From Bacillus sp. AFS015802 (GTDB lineage Bacteria; Bacillota; Bacilli; Bacillales; Bacillaceae_B), in NCBI RefSeq assembly GCF_002561455.1, contig NZ_NTUP01000011.1, forward strand, positions 81,433 through 145,432: a stretch of 64,000 nt of DNA, written 5' to 3'. Both the position numbers and the translations under genes were made by a program. Positions 57,231-64,000 of the stretch are shown piece after piece (position 1 is the first letter of the stretch; each line of letters begins with the position of its first letter). Under the pieces are notes generated by a model. That model worked only from the letters and a program-made list of their open reading frames with translations, did no database searches and had not been told where the DNA came from.

Positions 57231-58787
57231 TCAGAATAATTTAGTCGTCCAGTTTTCACAGTTCCAGACTTCCGTCGCCACATCCTGATAGAATTCAGGT
57301 TCGTGGCTGATCAGGAGGACGGTGCCTTTGTACTCTTTAAGGGCACGCTTTAATTCTTCTTTGGCTTCTACGTCCAGGTGATTGGTCGGTTCGTCAAATA
57401 CGAGGACATTCGATTCTTTGTTCATCAATTTACACAGGCGGACCTTGGCTTTTTCCCCACCGCTCAGCACTTCCACCTTGCTTTCGATATGTTTGGTCGT
57501 CAGTCCGCATTTGGCAAGGGCTGCACGCACTTCCGCCTGGTTCATGGAAGGAAACTCATTCCACACCTCTTCGATGCAAGTATTATTGTTCTTTGTTTTG
57601 ATTTCCTGTTCAAAATAACCGATATGAAGATAATCACCCAGCTCCACTGAACCTGATATCGGTTTGATTTCTCCAAGGATGCTCCGTAATAAAGTCGTCT
57701 TCCCGATTCCATTGGCTCCCGATAGAGCAATCTTCTGACCGCGTTCCATTTTGAGGTTGAGTGGTTTTGATAATGGTTCATCATAACCGATCACAAGATC
57801 TTTCGTTTCAAAGATGACCCTTCCTGCGGTTCTTGCTTGTTTAAAATGGAACTCAGGCTTCGGCTTTTCTGCAGCCAGTTCGATCATGTCCATCTTATCA
57901 AGCTTCTTCTGACGGGACATGGCCATGTTCCGGGTCGACACACGTGCTTTATTACGGGCAACGAAATCCTTCAGTTCTGAAATTTCCTGCTGCTGTCTCT
58001 TGAAGGCCGACTCCAACTGCTGCTTCTTCATTTCATGGACCCGTTTGAATTCATGATAATCTCCGGCATAGCGATTCAGCTCTTGATTTTCCATATGATA
58101 GATCAAATTAATGACACTGTTTAAAAACGGGATATCATGTGAGATTAGGATGAATGCATTTTCATATTCCTGCAGATAGCGTCTCAACCAGTTGATATGC
58201 TGCTCATCAAGATAGTTGGTAGGCTCATCGAGTAATAGGATGTCCGGTTTTTCGAGTAATAGCTTGGCGAGCAGAACTTTCGTCCGCTGTCCCCCGCTTA
58301 GGTCGTGGACATCTTTATCCAATCCGATATCGTCCAACCCAAGGCCGCGGCCGATTTCTTCCACCTTGGCATCAATGATATAAAAATCATTATTCGTCAG
58401 GGCATCCTGAAGGGTCCCTGTTTCCTCAAGCAGTTCTTCAAGCTCTTCAGGGGATGCTTCCCCCATCTTGGCAAAAAGCTCATTCATTTCCGTTTCCATA
58501 TCAAACAGGTATTGAAAGGCTGTCTTTAAGACGTCACGGATCGTCATTCCCTGCTTCAACTGGGCATGCTGATCAAGGTACCCGATACGGATCCGCTTTG
58601 CCCATTCCACTTTTCCTTCATCAGGCTCAAGCTTTCCTGTAATGATGTTCATAAAGGTAGACTTTCCTTCTCCGTTGGCACCGATCAAGCCGATATGCTC
58701 GCCCTTTAACAACCGGAAGGAAACGTAATTAAAAATCGCACGGTCACCGAAGCCGTGAGTTAAATTTTTGACTGTCAATAAACTCAT
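57231..58787 (-). CDS. yfmM: ABC-F family ATPase YfmM
   Basis: ABC-F proteins bind the ribosomal E site and affect translation or antibiotic protection. The 518-residue length from ATG 58787 (MSLLTVKNLTHGFGD) equals YfmM of B. subtilis. There are two ABC domains (Walker A GANGEGKST and GANGIGKTT; LSGGQRTKV and LSGGEKAKV; DEPTNYLD and DEPTNHLD) joined by a basic linker with AFKRQQQEISELKDFVARNK (P-site tRNA interaction motif region). There are no membrane segments. AAAAGGTG lies upstream. The frame extension upstream of 58787 overlaps the next intergenic stretch. Confidence 0.92.
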   Translation of the reverse strand: MSLLTVKNLTHGFGDRAIFNYVSFRLLKGEHIGLIGANGEGKSTFMNIITGKLEPDEGKVEWAKRIRIGYLDQHAQLKQGMTIRDVLKTAFQYLFDMETEMNELFAKMGEASPEELEELLEETGTLQDALTNNDFYIIDAKVEEIGRGLGLDDIGLDKDVHDLSGGQRTKVLLAKLLLEKPDILLLDEPTNYLDEQHINWLRRYLQEYENAFILISHDIPFLNSVINLIYHMENQELNRYAGDYHEFKRVHEMKKQQLESAFKRQQQEISELKDFVARNKARVSTRNMAMSRQKKLDKMDMIELAAEKPKPEFHFKQARTAGRVIFETKDLVIGYDEPLSKPLNLKMERGQKIALSGANGIGKTTLLRSILGEIKPISGSVELGDYLHIGYFEQEIKTKNNNTCIEEVWNEFPSMNQAEVRAALAKCGLTTKHIESKVEVLSGGEKAKVRLCKLMNKESNVLVFDEPTNHLDVEAKEELKRALKEYKGTVLLISHEPEFYQDVATEVWNCENWTTKLF

Positions 58788-58888
58788 ATTGTAAACACCT
58801 TTTCTTCCTAAACTAAATTTCGCTCCCTCTATTATAAGGGTCATTCCCCTTAGAAGATAGGGGGAAATGAGCTGGTGCATTTTTCTTC

Positions 58889-60004
58889 TTATCCGATCGC
58901 CCCGGCTACATCATAGTCCGACGGATCGAGTTCCGTCGGTTCACCCATGACCAATTTTGCGAGCTCTGATCCCAGATATGGACCGACCGTCAAACCCGAT
59001 GCCCCGAGACCATTGGCCACCCACACACCATCCAGACCCGGCATGGCACCGAAAACCGGCAGGAATCCCGGAGTGAACGGACGAAATCCGACTCTCGTCT
59101 CCACTACCGTCCCCTCTCCGACACCTGGGGCAACTTCCATTGCCTTGTGAAGGATTTCGTGGAGGCCACCCGCTGTGACGCGATGATCAAAGCCGGCATC
59201 ATTTTCATGAGTCGCTCCTGCCACAATTCTCCCCTCGGGAAAGGCAAGAAGATATTGATCATTCGGAGGCATGACGACCGGCCATTGATCCGTCTCTCTC
59301 CCCTGTGCTTCCAAATGGAGGATTTGTGCTTTTTGAGAGGAGACGAGAAAGTCAATTCCAAGGGGATAAAAGAGTTCCTTCGCCCATGCACCGGCCGTCA
59401 CGATCACGCCGTCCGCCCGAAGTACTTCGTCTCCAATTTTGACACCAATGACCTGATTGTCTTCGTTTAACAACCTGGCATCCCCTTGTCGTAGTGATGC
59501 TCCGTGCTTTACGGCCCCGTTCAAAAGGGCATTTTTCATCGCTCTTCCGTCCACCCTGGCTGCACCACTGACATAAACAGACTGATACTCTTCAGAAAGA
59601 AGTGGAAAACGCTGCCTTGTTTCTTCTGCCGACAGCATGGTGAGCTCACCGATTTCCGGTGCGTCCTCCCTTCGTTTCTCCGCTCGTTCCACCATCTTAT
59701 GCAGTTTCTGTTCATCCGTATGGAGGCTGATCGCCCCTACACGTTTATAACCCGTTTCCGTTTCTCCATCTGCTTCCAGCTGTCGGATGATATCCGGATA
59801 ATACTTCGCTCCGCCTTTTGCCAGACGATACCAGACTTTATTCCTGCGTTGTGACAGCCAAGGACAGACGATCCCTGCCGCCGCATCCGTTGCCTGTCCT
59901 GGGTCCCTGCGGTCTACAACGGTGATATCCGCTCCCGCTTTCGCAAGATGATACGCAGTTGAAGCCCCCAGAATGCCGGCACCAATGATAATATATGATT
60001 TCAT
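58889..60004 (-). CDS. yurR: DadA-like FAD-dependent amino acid oxidase/dehydrogenase (YurR-like)
   Basis: The flavoprotein has about 371 residues with the FAD dinucleotide loop YIIIGAGILGASTAYHLAKAGADITVVDR (IGAGILGASTAYHL), TDAAAGIVCPWLSQRRNK, GVIVTAGAWAKEL and the C-terminal FAD motif GFRPFTPGFLPVFGAMPGLDGVWVANGLGASGLT in part (GFRPFTPGFLP). It matches B. subtilis YurR, a D-amino acid dehydrogenase homologue of unknown substrate. The start at 60004 (MKSYIIIG) has AAAAGGTG 6 nt upstream; three extra codons upstream are rejected. Confidence 0.88.
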   Translation of the reverse strand: MKSYIIIGAGILGASTAYHLAKAGADITVVDRRDPGQATDAAAGIVCPWLSQRRNKVWYRLAKGGAKYYPDIIRQLEADGETETGYKRVGAISLHTDEQKLHKMVERAEKRREDAPEIGELTMLSAEETRQRFPLLSEEYQSVYVSGAARVDGRAMKNALLNGAVKHGASLRQGDARLLNEDNQVIGVKIGDEVLRADGVIVTAGAWAKELFYPLGIDFLVSSQKAQILHLEAQGRETDQWPVVMPPNDQYLLAFPEGRIVAGATHENDAGFDHRVTAGGLHEILHKAMEVAPGVGEGTVVETRVGFRPFTPGFLPVFGAMPGLDGVWVANGLGASGLTVGPYLGSELAKLVMGEPTELDPSDYDVAGAIG

Positions 60005-60088
60005 GCAAAACACCTTTTCACCTATTTTTCTTTCATTTTACTTCAGTGGAAGGATGAACTCAATGGAATGAGGCTTCTGGGTGGCGTG

Positions 60089-60225
60089 TGTACCAGGGAC
60101 AAATTGTGTGTTCGGTTCCTGGTACACTTCGGATGTTTGGTACCAGGTACAAATGTACTTTTGGTGCCTGGTACACTTTTGGGATTTGGCGCCTGGCACT
60201 ATCACTACTTTTCGTGCCCGGCACC
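60089..60225. repeat. Six palindromes GGTNCCNGGNAC at 24-25 bp period
   Basis: Copies at 60090-60100, 60114-60125, 60139-60150, 60163-60174, 60188-60199 and 60214-60224 read GTACCAGGGAC, GGTTCCTGGTAC, GGTACCAGGTAC, GGTGCCTGGTAC, GGCGCCTGGCAC and GTGCCCGGCAC. Start intervals are 25, 25, 24, 25 and 25 bp. Each unit is nearly self-complementary. Similar GTGCCTGGCACC words are scattered in Bacillaceae genomes. Confidence 0.8.
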
Positions 60226-60344
60226 ATCCCGTACCATACCAAAAACCACCATCGATCCCAGAACATGTCCACTCCTTTTCCCGAAATAGATTGACAAGTT
60301 GTTTTGATTCATGATAAAAATTGTATAACCTAATATTGAATAAG

Positions 60345-60572
60345 CTTAGAAGGAAACAAGTAGCGAGCATTTCCCTGTTAAAGAGAGCCGGTGGTCGGTG
60401 TGAACCGGTACAAAGATGATGAGCGAATTTCGATTCCGGAGCTTCTTTTGACGAGATCAAAAGACGGTCAAGGCCGTTATGTGTGAAGAGTGATGAGAAA
60501 ATATTTCTCATAACTAGGGTGGTACCGCGATATCCAAATCGTCCCTACGATATGTAGGGGCGATTTTTTTAT
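60345..60572 (+). promoter_or_regulatory. T-box leader of the Na+ symporter gene
   Basis: The sequence has Stem I with AGAGAGCCGGTGGTCGGTG and the CCGGAGC arm, Stem II TCTTTTGA/TCAAAAGA, Stem III ACGGTC/GGCCGT, the T-box AGGGTGGTACCGCG (60516-60529), and a terminator AATCGTCCCTAC/GTAGGGGCGATT followed by TTTTTT (60536-60572). The specifier lies within GAATTTCGATTCC (60425-60437). UUC (Phe) or GAU (Asp) are the readings I can defend, and UUC would suit an aromatic amino acid transporter. Confidence 0.9.
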
Positions 60573-60618
60573 TTGTCTCACCCACCACACATGAATAAAA
60601 TCAGAAAGGAGAATGAGA

Positions 60619-61962
60619 ATGAGTCAGCGTGAACAATGGTCATCGAAAATCGGCTTTATCTTAGCTGCAGCGGGATCTGCCATCGGGTTGGGGGCCATAT
60701 GGAAATTCCCTTATATTGCCGGTGAAAATGGAGGCGGAGCATTCTTCCTGATCTTTATCCTATTTACTTTACTACTCGGCCTTCCATTGCTTTTGGCAGA
60801 ATTCTCAATCGGACGAACCGCAGGAAGCAATGCGGTAGATTCGTACCGGAAGATCGCTCCCGGGACAAAATGGCACTGGGTCGGGATTCTTGGTATGGTC
60901 ACATCCTTTATCCTGCTTTCCTTCTACAGTGTGATCGGAGGATGGATCGTCGTTTATTTATTTAAAGCCTTAACAGGTCAATTAAACGGCCTTTCATCCG
61001 ATCAGTATGCCGAAGTGTTCGGGGCGACGATTTCGAACCCCATGATAAGCGTTTTCGTTCAACTCCTCTTCATCTTGATGACCATCATTGTGGTGGCCAA
61101 GGGGATTGAGAAGGGAATTGAACTGGCGAGTAAAATTATGATGCCGGCATTATTTATTCTTTTCATTTTGTTAGTCGTCCGCGCTGTCACCCTGGACGGG
61201 GCAGCTGAAGGAGTGACCTTCTTACTTCAGCCCGATTTCTCTAAAGTAACATCACAGACGATTTTAGAAGCGATGGGACAATCGTTCTTTACGTTAAGTG
61301 TCGGGGTATCGGTCATGGTGACGTACAGCTCCTACCTTCCGAAAACACAGAGTCTCCCCCGCTCGGCGATCTCGATTGTGGCGATGAATATTTTCATCGT
61401 ATTATTGGCCGGACTTGCCATTTTCCCGGCAGTCTTTGCCTTTGATTTGGAGCCGGGTGCGGGTCCTGTACTGCTGTTCAATGTATTACCTACCGTATTC
61501 AGTCAGCTTCCTTTCGGGATGCTCTTCTTCATCGCATTCCTGGTGCTGTTCTTGTTCGCAGCCTTGACGTCCGCCTTCTCGATGCTTGAAATCATCGTTT
61601 CGGTCATTTCGAAAGGAGAGCCTGCAAAACGAACGAAATGGTCGTGGATCATCGGTCTTGCCATCTTCGTTTGCGGCATTCCATCAGCGTTATCGTTCGG
61701 GATTCTTGGAGATGTCACGCTGTTTGGCAAAACCATTTTCGACCTGGCTGATTTTGCTGTAAGCAATGTACTGCTTCCAATCGGATCACTGCTTATCGCC
61801 CTATTCGTTCCGATCAAAATGAAGAAAACAGCGCTATATGAAGAGTTGAAACAAGGAAGTGGATTGAAGCGGGGATTATTTGAAACCTGGTTCTTCCTGA
61901 TCCGCTTTGTGGCACCAGTGTTGATACTTTTCGTGATGCTTGATGTGCTGGGTGTATTTTAA
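60619..61962 (+). CDS. SNF-family Na+-dependent amino acid symporter (YocR-like)
   Basis: This membrane protein of about 447 residues with 11-12 helices belongs to the neurotransmitter:sodium symporter family. The unwound first helix [20 protein letters not shown] with GENGGGAFF forms the substrate and Na+ site. It imports an amino acid driven by Na+. Starting at 60619 ([13 protein letters not shown]), AAAGGAG is 7 nt upstream. Control by an upstream T-box ties it to one specific amino acid. It ends at a strong terminator. Confidence 0.92.
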   Translation: MSQREQWSSKIGFILAAAGSAIGLGAIWKFPYIAGENGGGAFFLIFILFTLLLGLPLLLAEFSIGRTAGSNAVDSYRKIAPGTKWHWVGILGMVTSFILLSFYSVIGGWIVVYLFKALTGQLNGLSSDQYAEVFGATISNPMISVFVQLLFILMTIIVVAKGIEKGIELASKIMMPALFILFILLVVRAVTLDGAAEGVTFLLQPDFSKVTSQTILEAMGQSFFTLSVGVSVMVTYSSYLPKTQSLPRSAISIVAMNIFIVLLAGLAIFPAVFAFDLEPGAGPVLLFNVLPTVFSQLPFGMLFFIAFLVLFLFAALTSAFSMLEIIVSVISKGEPAKRTKWSWIIGLAIFVCGIPSALSFGILGDVTLFGKTIFDLADFAVSNVLLPIGSLLIALFVPIKMKKTALYEELKQGSGLKRGLFETWFFLIRFVAPVLILFVMLDVLGVF

Positions 61963-61969
61963 ACCCACA

Positions 61970-62006
61970 CAAAAGGGTTGACCCGCAGATTGGGTCAACC
62001 CTTTTC
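61970..62006. terminator. Terminator of the symporter gene, shared with the SOD-like gene
   Basis: AAAAGGGTTGACCC pairs with GGGTCAACCCTTTT around GCAGATT, followed by CTTT. The convergent SOD-like gene ends 2 nt beyond it. Confidence 0.92.
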
Positions 62007-62007
62007 T

Positions 62008-62529
62008 TTATGATATCCCGTACCCCATGATCACTCCGCAGGCCAATCTCTTTCCGGCATCCCCTGAAGGCTGGGACCTGTAGTCATCCGGACTCTGATG
62101 GATGATGACACCCTTCCCGATCACATCTTTCACTTTGAATTTATTCGTAAAAAAGGACATTTTAGCATAGCCGTCATTCGAAAAGAGGACAGGAAAATCC
62201 CCCGCATGATTACCGTGTGGCTGATTGGTCGGATTCCAATGTCCCCCTGCAGAAGAGAATGGTTCCTTTGGGTCACCGATTTCACAGACACCCTTTTCAT
62301 GGAGGTGAAACCCATGGGGGCCGATCGGTTTTTGGTCGCCTTTTCCTTCCTTATAGGGTGGTAAACCTGTCACTTCGGCAAATACCTCCACACCATTTGG
62401 CACTTCCCGGAAAAAGACATATCCCTGCAGCCCTGGGGCTAGTGGCCCCCCCTGTATTTGAGCGTAGGCCATATTAGGCGCATTTCGATAATAGGAATAA
62501 GCAGGATAGCCATATTGATAATAATTCAT
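62008..62529 (-). CDS. Cu/Zn superoxide dismutase-like protein with Tyr-rich N-terminus
   Basis: The 173-residue protein has the sodC fold with a full set of likely ligands: HGFHLHEKG (two Cu His), GGHWNPTNQPHGNHAGDFP (bridging His, Zn His and Zn Asp) and VIIHQSPDDY (Cu His). Cysteines in GVCEIGD and RLACGVI could form the conserved disulfide. B. subtilis YojM lacks one Cu ligand; here none seems missing. Instead of a lipoprotein or secretion signal the chain starts MNYYQYGYPAYSYYRN, rich in tyrosine. The start at 62529 has GGGGG upstream. Location in spore coat or cytosol are both possible. Confidence 0.87.
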   Translation of the reverse strand: MNYYQYGYPAYSYYRNAPNMAYAQIQGGPLAPGLQGYVFFREVPNGVEVFAEVTGLPPYKEGKGDQKPIGPHGFHLHEKGVCEIGDPKEPFSSAGGHWNPTNQPHGNHAGDFPVLFSNDGYAKMSFFTNKFKVKDVIGKGVIIHQSPDDYRSQPSGDAGKRLACGVIMGYGIS

Positions 62530-62942
62530 CCGTAATCCCCCTTCCTTCAACACATTTTATGTTGAAAGCCGGGGTGACATGCTGAAAAACGTGAGGATCG
62601 CTTTTAACCAGAACTTGTTTGACCCCGGAGATCCTTTTCCTATAAGAGGTAAGACCACTAATCAAACGTTTGTTTAACTTCACAAACCCCTTTCCTATCA
62701 GGGGTTTATCCAACTAATCAAACGTTTGTTTAAATTTCACACCCCCACGAAAAAGGTGTTTTTTGTCCTCGTGGGAGCCTTTGTCTATAGGAACCTTCCC
62801 CGTATGCACGTGCAGGTAAATAGATACTTGGTTTTATTTTCCTATTACCATTATCCCTTTTCATTTTGTCCAAAAAATGTTATATTTTCAGAAACTTCAG
62901 ATTTCTATTCTACTTCGCAACACTATTTTAGGAGGGATTGAT
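62530..62942. promoter_or_regulatory. Divergent region with two identical operator-like 20-mers and ispA control sites
   Basis: CTAATCAAACGTTTGTTTAA occurs at 62658-62677 and 62714-62733, 56 bp apart, identical to 1359-1378. A possible ispA promoter is TTTTCA (62858-62863) and TATATT (62881-62886) with 17 bp between. TATTTTCAGAAACTT (62883-62897) matches the CodY consensus with two mismatches and overlaps the -10. Confidence 0.55.
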
Positions 62943-63905
62943 ATGCAAGGTGAAATAAGGCTTATTCCATATTTCATGGACGAAATGGTTGTTGATGCAA
63001 ATGAAATTCCTAAAGGCGTTGATTTAATCCAAGCTCCTAGTATGTGGAAGAATGGATATAAAGGAAAAGGCATCACCATCGCCATCCTTGATACAGGATG
63101 CGATATGAACCACCCGGATCTTACGGGCAAGGTGAAGGGCTTCCGCAATTTCACCGACGATGATGACGGTGCGGAGGATAATGTGACGGATTACAGCGGA
63201 CACGGCACCCATGTGGCGGGCACGATTGCCGCAAGTGAAAATGGTGATGGTGTGATCGGCGTGGCTCCGCAGGCTGAACTGCTTGTGATTAAAGTTCTTG
63301 CCGGCAGCCGTGGAAGCGGGAAGTACGATTGGATCGTGAACGGAATCCTGTATGCCATTGAACAAAAGGTGGATATCATCTCCATGTCCCTCGGAGGACC
63401 TACAGATTATGAGCCTCTCCACGAAGCGATTCAAAAAGCGGTGGATGCCAATATTCTGGTGGTCTGCGCTGCCGGAAATGAGGGGGACTCCAATAGCGGC
63501 ACCGATGAATTTTCTTATCCTGCCTGCTACAATGAAGTCATCTCTGTGGGGGCCATCGATCTTCAAAGAAAGTCTTCCTACTTTACGAATTCCAACAATG
63601 AAGTGGACTTGGTGGCCCCGGGTGAACAGATTCTTTCGACCATCCCGGGTGAAAAATACGCCAAGCTAAGCGGCACCTCCATGTCGGCTCCCCATATTTC
63701 GGGGGCATTAGCGCTGATCAAAGAATTTGAACAGGCCTCCTTTGACCGGAAACTATCGGAATGTGAAGTATACGCCCAGCTCATCAAACGAACGGTTCCA
63801 CTGGGCTTTCCGAAAACCCTCGAAGGAAACGGACTGATCTTCCTAACGGCACCCGACCTCCTCAGAGAGCACTTGAGAAACCAGCCCCTTGCACAGATTG
63901 GGTGA
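62943..63905 (+). CDS. ispA: Intracellular subtilisin-like serine protease
   Basis: IspA is a cytoplasmic subtilisin active in stationary phase. The 320-residue chain begins MQGEIRLIPY, the short pro-segment whose LIPY motif blocks the active site. The triad lies in AILDTGCDMNHPD (Asp), GHGTHVAGTIAAS (His) and SGTSMSAPHISGALAL (Ser), with oxyanion Asn in CAAGNEGD. There is no signal peptide, as expected. AGGAGGG precedes ATG 62943 by 7 nt. The upstream in-frame ATG at 62877 lacks a ribosome site. A CodY-like box at the promoter fits nutrient-dependent expression. Confidence 0.94.
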   Translation: MQGEIRLIPYFMDEMVVDANEIPKGVDLIQAPSMWKNGYKGKGITIAILDTGCDMNHPDLTGKVKGFRNFTDDDDGAEDNVTDYSGHGTHVAGTIAASENGDGVIGVAPQAELLVIKVLAGSRGSGKYDWIVNGILYAIEQKVDIISMSLGGPTDYEPLHEAIQKAVDANILVVCAAGNEGDSNSGTDEFSYPACYNEVISVGAIDLQRKSSYFTNSNNEVDLVAPGEQILSTIPGEKYAKLSGTSMSAPHISGALALIKEFEQASFDRKLSECEVYAQLIKRTVPLGFPKTLEGNGLIFLTAPDLLREHLRNQPLAQIG

Positions 63906-63934
63906 TCCCTTAACTAGATGATTTTTGGCTCATT

Positions 63935-63962
63935 CGCATGAAACGTATGTTTCATGCGCCTT
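63935..63962 (+). terminator. Terminator of ispA
   Basis: GCATGAAAC and GTTTCATGC around GTAT... form a short palindromic stem followed by GCCTTTTAG. The rest to 64000 shows nothing recognisable. Confidence 0.7.
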
Positions 63963-64000
63963 TTAGCAAAGCTGAAAGGTCGCCAGTATGTAAAGAACCC

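Noticed and set aside
60089..60225. Possible CRISPR array from the palindromic repeats
   Set aside because: Repeats of 11-12 bp with about 13-bp gaps and no cas genes.
60038..60511. 157-codon minus-strand frame and several plus-strand frames rich in V-P-G-T repeats
   Set aside because: They translate the periodic GGTNCCNGGNAC array and the antisense of the T-box; no ribosome site or known protein feature.
62726..62941. 71-codon plus-strand frame before ispA
   Set aside because: No ribosome site, overlaps the operator and CodY-like box, composition unlike a protein.

Overview
The window looks like the chromosome of a Gram-positive endospore-forming member of the Bacillaceae. Most recognisable proteins are closest to Bacillus subtilis families (YfmL, YfmM, IspA, YurR, YocR, YitT). 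AGGAGG-type ribosome sites precede nearly every gene, two T-box leaders are present, and candidate CodY and CcpA sites appear. I see no phage genes, transposases, rRNA or tRNA genes or CRISPR array.

Layout. 1-9300: the 5' part of a UvrD-type helicase, a small orphan protein, a 1-kb non-coding stretch with two unusual repeat structures, a GNAT acetyltransferase, an amidohydrolase, a histidine kinase overlapping the DEAD-box helicase gene yfmL, a Na+/H+ antiporter that seems to start at an ATC codon, and a small double AbrB-fold protein. 9279-12660: hom-thrC-thrB. 13033-25400: a complete branched-chain amino acid supercluster transcribed leftwards (ilvE-ilvD, a T-box leader, ilvB-ilvH-ilvC-leuA-leuB-leuC-leuD) with a short threonine dehydratase as last gene.

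25800-53100 is an aromatic amino acid catabolic island, all transcribed leftwards. It holds a tyrosine operon (hpd, aminotransferase, flavin-reductase-like protein, fumarylacetoacetase-like, hmgA). It also holds a phenylalanine operon (thioesterase, phenylalanine dehydrogenase, four genes of a 2-oxoacid dehydrogenase complex), a TrpXYZ-like ABC importer, a nitronate monooxygenase-like gene, the regulator paaX and a full phenylacetyl-CoA operon (paaK-A-B-C-D, EthD protein, two crotonases, aldehyde dehydrogenase, paaH, thiolase). Five promoters here share a motif of two CGTT-type half-sites 11 bp apart, placed just downstream of the -10. I infer a single PaaX-controlled regulon that takes phenylalanine through phenylpyruvate and phenylacetyl-CoA to central metabolites.

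53200-64000: an MFS exporter with its MarR regulator, a YitT membrane protein, a GntR regulator, the ABC-F ATPase yfmM, a DadA-like oxidase, a T-box-controlled Na+ symporter, a Cu/Zn-SOD-like protein with a Tyr-rich N-terminus, and intracellular protease ispA. Several intergenic regions carry periodic or palindromic repeats (five TAATTGCGTC copies, six GGTNCCNGGNAC palindromes, three identical 20-mers, and a 13-mer found eight times including inside genes) that the genes do not explain.
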